Assembly: GCF_002483235.1 (NCBI RefSeq)
Contig: NZ_DLHN01000008.1
Coordinates: 17,782-51,308, forward strand
Length of the DNA: 33,527 nt
Direction: 5' to 3'
From: Pedobacter glucosidilyticus
GTDB taxonomy: Bacteria > Bacteroidota > Bacteroidia > Sphingobacteriales > Sphingobacteriaceae
Position numbers and translations under genes: made by a program. Positions within the stretch are counted from its first letter, which is position 1. The number at the start of each line of letters is the position of its first letter. Shown in pieces: positions 1 to 5,342 of the stretch. Under the pieces are notes generated by a model that was not told where the DNA came from, ran no database searches, and saw only the letters and a program-made list of their open reading frames with translations.

Positions 1-118
1 TTAGTGGATGGGGATATTTTTGATGGAGGGATTTTTGATTTAGGGATTGGGATGATAGTAGATAGTCAATGGTCGATGATCTATAGCTAGTGGTTAATGG
101 TTAATGTGGCCTTAATCA
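1..118. repeat. Low-complexity intergenic repeat block upstream of the first TA module
   Basis: The window opens inside a repeat. The first 60 bases contain the words GTGGATGGGGATATTTTTGA and TTTAGGGATTGGGATGAT, which return almost unchanged at 1646-1774 and 2322-2490. A second word family (AGTCAATGGTCGATG, GGTTAATGGTTAATG) follows and returns at 777-830 and 3548-3617. No reading frame here looks protein-coding. The start of the array lies outside the window, so its full size cannot be seen. Confidence 0.75.
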
Positions 119-209
119 TGATAAATAAATATGTTTTTTCGTTTTGTTAACAACTGCTAATCAATGACAAAAGAAACGAAAGATTTGAAGAAATTAGTAC
201 CTTTAGTAA

Positions 210-440
210 ATGACAAGACAAGCTATCATAGATAAAACTATACAAGCAATCAATCAGCTTCCAGAAGATAAGGCTGAAGAAATTTCTCTTTTTGCAGATT
301 TTCTCATGAAACGCTATGAAGAAAATATAGTTAACCAAGGTATTCAACAACTAGCGCAAAAGGGAAAAGCTTTTCAATTTCTTGAGGAGGAAGAAGATTT
401 GTATTCTTTAGAAGATTTAAAAGTTAAATACAATGGCTAA
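210..440 (+). CDS. Putative antitoxin of a MazF/PemK-type module
   Basis: A 76-residue, acidic, probably all-helical protein. Its N-terminal half (AIIDKTIQAINQLPEDKAEE, then ISLFADFLMKRYEE) resembles the DUF2281/VapB-like antitoxins, in which a 'LPEDK..EI..FADFL' helix is typical. The acidic C-terminus (FLEEEEDLYSLEDL, about residues 56-69) would suit wrapping around a basic RNase toxin. Its end overlaps the toxin start by 8 bp, which indicates translational coupling. The role as antitoxin is inferred from size, gene order and the neighbouring toxin. No clear DNA-binding motif is visible, so I cannot say whether it represses its own promoter. Confidence 0.75.
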   Translation: MTRQAIIDKTIQAINQLPEDKAEEISLFADFLMKRYEENIVNQGIQQLAQKGKAFQFLEEEEDLYSLEDLKVKYNG

Positions 441-753
441 AGGAGATGTGGTTTTAATCACTTTTCCTTTTACTGATCTTAGTGGATCAAAATTTCGTCC
501 TGCTGTGGTCTTAAGTGAAAATTCGATGGATTATACAGTCTGTTTTATTACTTCTCAAATAGGCTGGCAAGAACAAACTGATTTATTACTCTATCAGAAT
601 TCCATTAATGGTCTAAAAAGGACTTCTTTAATAAGAACAAGTAAAATTGCAACATTAGACAAAAATCTAATTCAAGGACTCCTTGGAAAATTATCAAAAA
701 CCGAGGTAATAGATTTAAACTATAAGCTAAAAATACTATTACAAATCCCATAA
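433..753 (+). CDS. MazF/PemK-like type II toxin (endoribonuclease)
   Basis: A 106-residue protein of the PemK/MazF family, the usual length for these ribosome-independent mRNA interferases. The N-terminal signature is plain: GDVVLITFPFTDLSGSKFRP followed by AVVLS (about residues 4-28). In this family that stretch forms the first beta strands and carries the conserved Arg of the active site (here about R22). A later SLIRTSKIATLD segment (about residues 65-76) matches the second conserved strand with its Ser/Thr. It starts inside the end of the antitoxin gene. The cleavage motif cannot be read from sequence. Confidence 0.88.
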   Translation: MAKGDVVLITFPFTDLSGSKFRPAVVLSENSMDYTVCFITSQIGWQEQTDLLLYQNSINGLKRTSLIRTSKIATLDKNLIQGLLGKLSKTEVIDLNYKLKILLQIP

Positions 754-850
754 TCTTCTCAGAAATTCATATGTTGATAGTCGATGGTCAATGGTTGATG
801 GTTAATGGTCTATAGTCAGTGCTAAAATGCCATGATTAAGAATTTTCAGA
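754..850. repeat. GGTCAATG/GGTTGATG word array with a 39-bp dispersed repeat
   Basis: After the toxin stop come imperfect tandem words of 7-8 bp (GTTGATAGTCGATGGTCAAT, then GGTTGATGGTTAATGG). They lead into a segment at 810-848 that matches 3611-3649 with only about four differences (CTATAGT, GTGCTAAAATG, CATGATTAAGAATT). In the second copy the segment runs straight into a GTCACACTGAGCGGAGTCGA element; here that element is degenerate or absent. Confidence 0.7.
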
Positions 851-921
851 CTGGCCAAATACCCGCATTGAGTAAGAGTTAAAATTACCTTTTTATCATA
901 AAGTATAGAAAAACCCAATAA

Positions 922-940
922 AGTTCTAAATTAGAGAACT
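922..940. promoter_or_regulatory. Candidate operator (inverted repeat) ahead of higBA
   Basis: AGTTCT at 922-927 and AGAACT at 935-940 form a perfect 6-bp inverted repeat around a 7-base spacer, about 14-20 bases before the toxin start. HigA-type antitoxins commonly repress their own operon by binding such a site. A -7-like TATATTTG lies at 949-956. The assignment rests on position and symmetry only. Confidence 0.4.
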
Positions 941-953
941 TATATTTATATAT

Positions 954-1256
954 TTGCTTTTGAAAAGAATTATTGCAAAAAAAACTTTAAGAGACTTTTG
1001 GGAAAAACACCCAGACAGCGAACAATATTTAAAGACTTGGTATGAGACTGCCAAAAATTCAAATTGGTCATCTCCTTCAGCTATCAAATATACTTATGCA
1101 CACGCAAGCATCATTGCTGATAACCGAGTAGTCTTTAATATAAAAGGTAATTCTTATCGTCTAATAGTGAAATTTAATTACGAGAAACAATGGGCGTTTA
1201 TCAGATTTATTGGTACCCATTCTGCGTATGACAAAATAGATGCTGAAAAAATATAA
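954..1256 (+). CDS. higB: HigB family toxin (mRNA interferase)
   Basis: A 100-residue protein with the HigB_toxin family pattern: RIIAKKTLRDFWEKHPDSEQ near the N-terminus, then LKTWYETAK, and a basic, beta-rich C-terminal half (RLIVKFNYEKQWAFIRFIG, ending THSAYDKIDAEKI). HigB toxins cleave mRNA on the translating ribosome. No ATG is available; TTG at 954 or TTG at 960 must serve, and 960 gives the N-terminus nearer the family norm. The antitoxin gene follows after 2 bp. Toxin-before-antitoxin order is characteristic of hig modules. Confidence 0.88.
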   Translation: MLLKRIIAKKTLRDFWEKHPDSEQYLKTWYETAKNSNWSSPSAIKYTYAHASIIADNRVVFNIKGNSYRLIVKFNYEKQWAFIRFIGTHSAYDKIDAEKI

Positions 1257-1258
1257 AG

Positions 1259-1624
1259 ATGAATATTAAGCCTATTAAAACTGAAAAAGATTATATCGAT
1301 GCTTTAGCCCGACTTGAGCTTATATTTGATGCAGATACTCATACAAAGGAAGGTGATGAAGCAGAGATATTATCGCTCTTAATTGAGAATTATGAAAATC
1401 AGTTCTTCCCTATAGAAGCACCAGATCCTATAGAAGCTATCAAGATAAGAATGGAAGAAATGGATCTAAAGCCTAAAGACCTGATTGGTGTTATTGGTCA
1501 AAAAAGCCGGGTATCAGAGATTCTTAATAAAAAGAAAAAATTGACCGTTGATATGATTAGAAAGCTGGAAGAGACTTTAAAAATACCTGCTTCCCTATTG
1601 GTTAATAATTATCAATTGAAATAA
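1259..1624 (+). CDS. higA: HigA-like antitoxin with C-terminal helix-turn-helix
   Basis: A 121-residue protein. The N-terminal part (IKTEKDYIDALARLELIFDA) and the acidic middle match HigA proteins partnered with HigB_toxin-family toxins. Residues from about 62 onward form an Xre/HTH_3-like fold: AIKIRMEEMDLKPKDLIGVI, then SRVSEILNKKKKLTVDMIRK, with 'SRVSEILNKKKKL' as the likely recognition region. It should neutralise HigB and repress the operon, possibly through the inverted repeat at 922-940. The ATG lies 2 bp after the toxin stop. Confidence 0.9.
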   Translation: MNIKPIKTEKDYIDALARLELIFDADTHTKEGDEAEILSLLIENYENQFFPIEAPDPIEAIKIRMEEMDLKPKDLIGVIGQKSRVSEILNKKKKLTVDMIRKLEETLKIPASLLVNNYQLK

Positions 1625-1790
1625 GGTGATTTAGGGATTAGTTCATTAGTGGATGGGGATATTTTTGATGGAGGGATTTAGTGGTTAGTTGGTTAGTTGG
1701 TTAGTTGGTTAGTCATTGGTTCATTAGTGGATGGGGATATTTTTGATTTAGTGATTGGGATGATAGTAGATGGTGAATAAAAATATTTCT
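1625..1790. repeat. Repeat block between the HigBA and YoeB modules
   Basis: Two copies of TTCATTAGTGGATGGGGATA followed by TTTTTGAT (from 1642 and 1721) flank about 3.6 tandem copies of the 8-mer GGTTAGTT (1683-1711). The second copy continues into GATTGGGATGATAGTAGATG, as in the first 65 bases of the window. No coding potential is visible. Confidence 0.8.
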
Positions 1791-1791
1791 G

Positions 1792-1799
1792 TAAATTTG
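1792..1799 (+). promoter_or_regulatory. Candidate -7 promoter element for the YoeB module
   Basis: TAAATTTG matches the Bacteroidota -7 consensus TAnnTTTG exactly and lies 19 bp before the antitoxin ATG, which would give a short leader. No TTG is seen at the expected -33 position, so support is partial. Confidence 0.4.
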
Positions 1800-1818
1800 T
1801 TAGAGAAGATTGTGATAT

Positions 1819-2028
1819 ATGGAAACTTTAATCGTACATCCTGAGAATAAAGAGCAATTAGCAGCCATAAAAGCTTTCATGAAGGCTCTTAAAATCAATT
1901 TTGAGAAAAAGTCAGAGGAATCACCTTACAATCCAGATTTTGTAGATATGATAAAAAGGGCTGAAAAAAGTTCTAGCTATAAAACTGTTGACCCAAACAA
2001 CCTATGGGAAAGTTTACAATTAAAGTAG
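1819..2028 (+). CDS. DUF2683-like antitoxin of a YoeB-type module
   Basis: A 69-residue protein beginning METLIVHPENKEQLAAIKAF, the pattern of small Bacteroidota DUF2683 proteins that precede YoeB/RelE toxins. An N-terminal strand and helix would be followed by an extended acidic and polar tail (SPYNPDFVDMIKRAEKSSS) suited to binding the toxin. The last 25 bp overlap the toxin gene, implying coupled translation. The function is inferred from family resemblance and gene order. Confidence 0.82.
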   Translation: METLIVHPENKEQLAAIKAFMKALKINFEKKSEESPYNPDFVDMIKRAEKSSSYKTVDPNNLWESLQLK

Positions 2029-2282
2029 AAAAAATTGCAGAAGAACATCTCAAAAAACACTTCAAATCAGGCAATAAATCTAATATTAAAAAAATAGAGC
2101 AAATATTTATTGAGCTTGCCAAAACTCCTTATCATGGAATTGGAAATCCAGAACCCTTAAAATATGAACTATCCGGTTTCTGGTCCAGAAGAATAAATCA
2201 AAAAGACAGACTAATCTACAAAGTACAAGAAGATATTGTAACTGTGTTCGTAATTTCTGCACTAGGTCATTATGATAAATAG
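2004..2282 (+). CDS. yoeB: YoeB-like toxin (Txe/YoeB family, ribosome-dependent mRNase)
   Basis: A 92-residue protein of typical YoeB length. The signature is clear: GIGNPEPLKYELSGFWSRRI (about residues 46-65), then NQKDRLIYKV, and the C-terminal SALGHYDK. In E. coli YoeB the catalytic set is a Glu, an Arg and a C-terminal His-Tyr; the Glu of PEPLK/YEL, Arg in SRRI/DRLIY and HY in GHYDK are all present here. The start lies inside the antitoxin gene. It should cleave mRNA in the ribosomal A site when the antitoxin is lost. Confidence 0.92.
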   Translation: MGKFTIKVEKIAEEHLKKHFKSGNKSNIKKIEQIFIELAKTPYHGIGNPEPLKYELSGFWSRRINQKDRLIYKVQEDIVTVFVISALGHYDK

Positions 2283-2535
2283 TCAGATTATTTTTTGATG
2301 CAACAGTGATGAGTAGAACGTGGATAATGATATTTTTGATGGAGTGAGTTTTGATTTAGGGATTGGGGATTAGTTTATTGGTCTGTTAGGGCTTAGTTGG
2401 TTAGGAGTTAGTTCATTAGTCATTGGTTCATTAGTGGATGGAGATATTTTTGATGGAGTGAGTTTTGATTTAGGGATTGGGGATTAGTTCATTAGTCATT
2501 GGTTCATTAGGAGTTAGTTTGATGGATCATATTAG
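2283..2535. repeat. Repeat block between the YoeB module and the ABC permease gene
   Basis: About 250 bp built from the same words as 1-65 and 1625-1790: GATATTTTTGATGGAGTGAG, TTTTGATTTAGGGATTGGGG and TTCATTAGTCATTGGTTCAT, each seen at least twice (first units from about 2328 and 2451). No frame resembles a gene. A TTAGTTTG at 2514-2521 is one base from the -7 consensus, but I find no -33 partner at proper spacing. Confidence 0.75.
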
Positions 2536-2555
2536 ATAAAACAACAGAAAAAAAC

Positions 2556-3413
2556 ATGAAGGTACAAGCCCAAGAAGAGTGGGATTTAGAAATACAACCG
2601 AAAAACAAACTTTTTGATTTACAGCTCAAAGAGGTTTGGCATTACCGCGACCTGATGTGGCTGTTTGTAAAGCGTGACTTTGTGGCGCAGTTTAAGCAAA
2701 CCATCTTGGGCCCGTTATGGCATGTGATTCAGCCTGCTTTAACGACCATGATGTTTTTACTTGTTTTTGGTAAAATCGCTCGTATTCCTACGGATGGTAT
2801 TGCTCCTGCTGCTTTTTACATGGCCGGATTGACGATTTGGAATTATTTTGCAGCTTGTTTAACTGGTACTTCCGGTACCTTTACCGCCAATGCTTCTATC
2901 TTTGGTAAAGTTTACTTCCCCAGAATTATTATGCCTTTATCTGTCGTGATTTCTAATATGGTGAAATTTGCTATCCAATTTGCCTTATTGATAGTTGTCA
3001 TGGTTTATTACCACTTTAATGGGTATCCTATACAGTTAAGTGCAAATTTATTGTTCATACCCTTTATTGTTTTATTGATGGCGGGTATTGGTTTAGGTTT
3101 AGGCATCATCATTTCTTCGGTCACTACAAAATATCGGGATTTTGCTGTTTTGCTTTCTTTCGCAGTACAACTACTCATGTATGCTACCCCAGTGATTTAT
3201 CCCCTCTCCTATTTACAAGGTAAAAGTTTTCGTTGGCTGGTAGATATCAATCCGCTTTCTGCCGTTGTAGAGAGTTTTAAATATGTTCTTTTTTCCAAAG
3301 GTTACGTAGATCCTCTACATATTCTATACAGTATTATTTTCATGCTTCTTTCTGTTGGTATAGGCTATATCATCTTTAACAGGGTGGAGAAAAGCTTTAT
3401 GGATACGGTGTAG
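2556..3413 (+). CDS. wzm: ABC-2 type polysaccharide export permease (Wzm/TagG-like)
   Basis: A 285-residue inner-membrane protein. A cytoplasmic N-terminus with the family hallmark (LMWLFVKRDFVAQFKQTILG, then PLWHVIQPA) precedes about six hydrophobic segments; the C-terminus ends in an FNRVEKSFMDTV-type tail typical of O-antigen/teichoic acid permeases. It should form the channel through which an undecaprenyl-linked glycan is flipped, driven by the Wzt-like ATPase encoded at 4062. The partner genes are separated here by 648 bp of repeats, which is unusual because wzm and wzt are normally adjacent. Its GC content looks higher than that of the glycosyltransferase genes downstream. Confidence 0.93.
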   Translation: MKVQAQEEWDLEIQPKNKLFDLQLKEVWHYRDLMWLFVKRDFVAQFKQTILGPLWHVIQPALTTMMFLLVFGKIARIPTDGIAPAAFYMAGLTIWNYFAACLTGTSGTFTANASIFGKVYFPRIIMPLSVVISNMVKFAIQFALLIVVMVYYHFNGYPIQLSANLLFIPFIVLLMAGIGLGLGIIISSVTTKYRDFAVLLSFAVQLLMYATPVIYPLSYLQGKSFRWLVDINPLSAVVESFKYVLFSKGYVDPLHILYSIIFMLLSVGIGYIIFNRVEKSFMDTV

Positions 3414-3522
3414 GTGGTTAGGGATTAGTTGGTTAGTTTGTTAGGTGGTTAGTTTGTTAGGTAGTTAGGGGTTAGTTTGTTAGGTGGTTAGGGGTTAGTT
3501 GGTTAGGTGGTTAGTTTGTTAG

Positions 3523-3540
3523 TCCCGATAGCTATCGGGA
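3523..3540. repeat. Perfect 18-bp palindrome in the GGTTAGT array
   Basis: TCCCGATAGCTATCGGGA reads the same on both strands and sits between GTTAG and GTTAG words. Half of it (ATCGGGA) recurs at about 28662-28668 next to another repeat core. It has no poly-T tail and is placed inside the array rather than just after a gene, so it is more likely part of the repeat than a terminator. Confidence 0.7.
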
Positions 3541-3645
3541 GTTAGGGGTTGGTTCATGAGTAGGGAGTCAATGGTCAATGGGCAATGGTTGATGGGCAAT
3601 GGTCAGTAGGCTATAGTGAGTGCTAAAATGTCATGATTAAGAATT

Positions 3646-3693
3646 GTCACACTGAGCGGAGTCGAAGTGGGAGTCGAAGTGGGAGTCGAAGCC
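3646..3693 (+). repeat. REP-like core element, copy 1 (reverse orientation)
   Basis: TTGTCACACTGAGCGGAGTC begins an element that is the reverse complement of the cores at 28328-28354, 28631-28657 and 29279-29305. Its right end (GTGGGAGTCGAA) is triplicated and finishes in GCCC. Confidence 0.7.
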
Positions 3694-3952
3694 CTTTAGT
3701 TATTTTTGATTGATTGATTTTTGGTGGAGGGATTAGCTATTGGTTCATTAGTATTAGTTTATTAGTCATTAGTTCATTGGTGAGTGATTATATTTTTGAT
3801 TGATTGATTTTTGATGGTGGGATTAGCTATTGGTTCATTAGTATTAGTTCATTGGTGAGTGATTTTTTTTTTGATTGATTGATTTTTGATGGTGGGATTA
3901 GCTATTGGTTCATTAGTGTTAGTTTATTAGTAAATAGTCATTTTAAGAATTG

Positions 3953-3993
3953 TCCGGCTGAGGGTATAGCTCCTATAGACAGGAAGTCGAAGC
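3953..3993 (+). repeat. REP-like core element, copy 2, with an internal hairpin insertion
   Basis: The ends TTGTCCGGCTGA and AGTCGAAGCC match the core family. The expected middle of about five bases is replaced by about 20 bases containing TATAG-CTC-CTATA, a small hairpin. Confidence 0.6.
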
Positions 3994-3996
3994 CTC

Positions 3997-4027
3997 TTGA
4001 TTGAGTAAAATCAATATATTCATTTTG
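3997..4027 (+). promoter_or_regulatory. Candidate promoter for wzt and the operon downstream
   Basis: TTG at 3997-3999 lies 20 bases before TCATTTTG (4020-4027), one mismatch from the Bacteroidota -7 consensus TAnnTTTG. The spacing fits the known 19-20 bp. The predicted start would be about 30 bp before the wzt ATG. This would let the glycan operon be read independently of wzm. Confidence 0.45.
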
Positions 4028-4061
4028 AAGCTTTTTTTAAACACAGCTTAATTTTTTTTAA

Positions 4062-5342
4062 ATGGGAGTAGCCATAAAAGTAGAGAACCTATCTAAACAA
4101 TACCGCTTAGGTAAAATTGGTACAGGTTCTATTGCTCATGATCTTAATAAATGGTGGCATACCGTAAGAGGTAAAGAGAATCCTTACCTTAAAATTGGGG
4201 AAACCAATGACCGCAGTACCAAAGGCAATAGCGATTATGTTTGGAGCTTAAAAGATATCAATTTTGAGATTGAGCAGGGAGATGCCGTTGGTATCATTGG
4301 TCGTAATGGTGCAGGTAAAAGTACCCTATTAAAGATCTTAAGCCGGGTAACAGGACCCACCACTGGCTCTGTAAAAGTAAAAGGTCGTATTGCTTCCTTA
4401 TTGGAGGTAGGTACGGGTTTTCATCCTGAACTTTCTGGTAGGGAAAATATTTTCCTTAATGGCGCCATCTTAGGTATGCGCAAGCATGAAATACAAAGGC
4501 AGTTTGATGAAATTGTAGACTTTGCTGGTGTTGAGCGTTATATAGATACTCCAGTAAAGCGTTATTCTTCTGGTATGTATGTGAGGCTGGCTTTTGCAGT
4601 AGCTGCCCACTTACAATCTGAAATTTTAATTGTAGATGAAGTACTGGCGGTTGGCGATGCTGAGTTTCAGAAAAAGTGTTTGGGGAAGATGAATGATGTG
4701 AGTAAAGGGGAAGGGAGAACGGTGTTATTTGTGAGCCATAATATGAATTCTATTAAAACATTATGTCATTCTGGGATATATTTAAAGAATGGTTGTTTAA
4801 ATTCTACGAGTAACAAAATGGAGGAACTAATAGATTTATATATTGACCAAGAACTATTTGGATTTGAAAAACGGGTTCCAATTTCTTTAAGAAAAGACAG
4901 GACAGGAAATGGTAATGCAACTATCATGGAATTAAACTTAAAAAATTCTATAGACGAGGAAACCATTAAAGTTGGGAATCAAATTATCCTAAATATTAGC
5001 TACAAAAGTAAACTACAATCTTTTAGAGGTCACCTTTTAATTAGTATAAACAATAAAAATGGAGATTGCGTATTATTCATGGATTCACAAACTATGGAAA
5101 GTTTCTCATTAAATTTTTCTAAAAATGGAGATATAGAAATAAAATTATCGAAGGATTTTGGACTACCAGAAGGAAAATATTTCCTAAATATTGCACTTTT
5201 TGTGAATTTAGAAATTGCAGACTATATCCAAAGTGCTTTGGTTTTTAATGTTGTAGAAGGTCAATTTTATGAAACTGGAAGAATGCCATCAGGAAAATCA
5301 ATATGTTATGTTAAACAACAATGGAGCTATCTACAAATATGA
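4062..5342 (+). CDS. wzt: Polysaccharide ABC transporter ATPase with C-terminal glycan-binding domain (Wzt-like)
   Basis: A 426-residue protein. The nucleotide-binding domain is complete: Walker A GRNGAGKST (80-88), signature YSSGMY (168-173), Walker B EILIVDE (187-193) and switch His in VSHNM (about 226). Residues from about 275 to the end form a beta-rich domain like the Wzt C-terminal module, which in E. coli O9a reads the finished non-reducing end of the glycan before export. With Wzm it would power transport across the inner membrane. Base composition drops sharply after about 4745, just past the ATPase core, so the C-terminal domain may have a different history. The stop overlaps the next start (ATGA). 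Confidence 0.95.
   Translation: MGVAIKVENLSKQYRLGKIGTGSIAHDLNKWWHTVRGKENPYLKIGETNDRSTKGNSDYVWSLKDINFEIEQGDAVGIIGRNGAGKSTLLKILSRVTGPTTGSVKVKGRIASLLEVGTGFHPELSGRENIFLNGAILGMRKHEIQRQFDEIVDFAGVERYIDTPVKRYSSGMYVRLAFAVAAHLQSEILIVDEVLAVGDAEFQKKCLGKMNDVSKGEGRTVLFVSHNMNSIKTLCHSGIYLKNGCLNSTSNKMEELIDLYIDQELFGFEKRVPISLRKDRTGNGNATIMELNLKNSIDEETIKVGNQIILNISYKSKLQSFRGHLLISINNKNGDCVLFMDSQTMESFSLNFSKNGDIEIKLSKDFGLPEGKYFLNIALFVNLEIADYIQSALVFNVVEGQFYETGRMPSGKSICYVKQQWSYLQI

Larger units (their letters stand above)
3414..4061. repeat. 648-bp composite repeat region splitting wzm from wzt
   Basis: Four parts can be seen. (1) 3414-3547: GGTTAGTTTGTTAGGTGGTT array holding a perfect 18-bp palindrome. (2) 3548-3617: GGTCAATGGGCAATGGTTG words. 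(3) 3611-3693: the 39-bp repeat shared with 810-848, then a CACTGAGCGGAGTCGAAG element whose GTGGGAGTCGAA end is repeated three times. (4) 3701-3932: three tandem units of about 90, 72 and 70 bp starting T(A)TTTTTGATTGATTGATTT; the second lacks about 18 bp of the first. A final core element lies at 3953-3993. No coding frame is convincing. Confidence 0.85.

Noticed and set aside
147..350. Minus-strand open frame of 67 codons opposite the first antitoxin gene
   Set aside because: It lies over a convincing antitoxin gene, has no family resemblance, and its Leu/Ser/Phe-rich translation is what AT-rich antisense DNA gives.
1..2555. Integron-like attC sites between the toxin-antitoxin modules
   Set aside because: The separating sequences are direct, low-complexity words without the paired inverted core sites of attC, and no integrase gene is seen.
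3523..3540. 18-bp palindrome as an intrinsic terminator of wzm
   Set aside because: No T-run follows, and it has no loop. It lies within the repeat array about 110 bp after the gene.
3414..3940. Tandem repeats as a CRISPR array
   Set aside because: Units are imperfect, of uneven length, and lack unique spacers between constant repeats; no cas genes are present.
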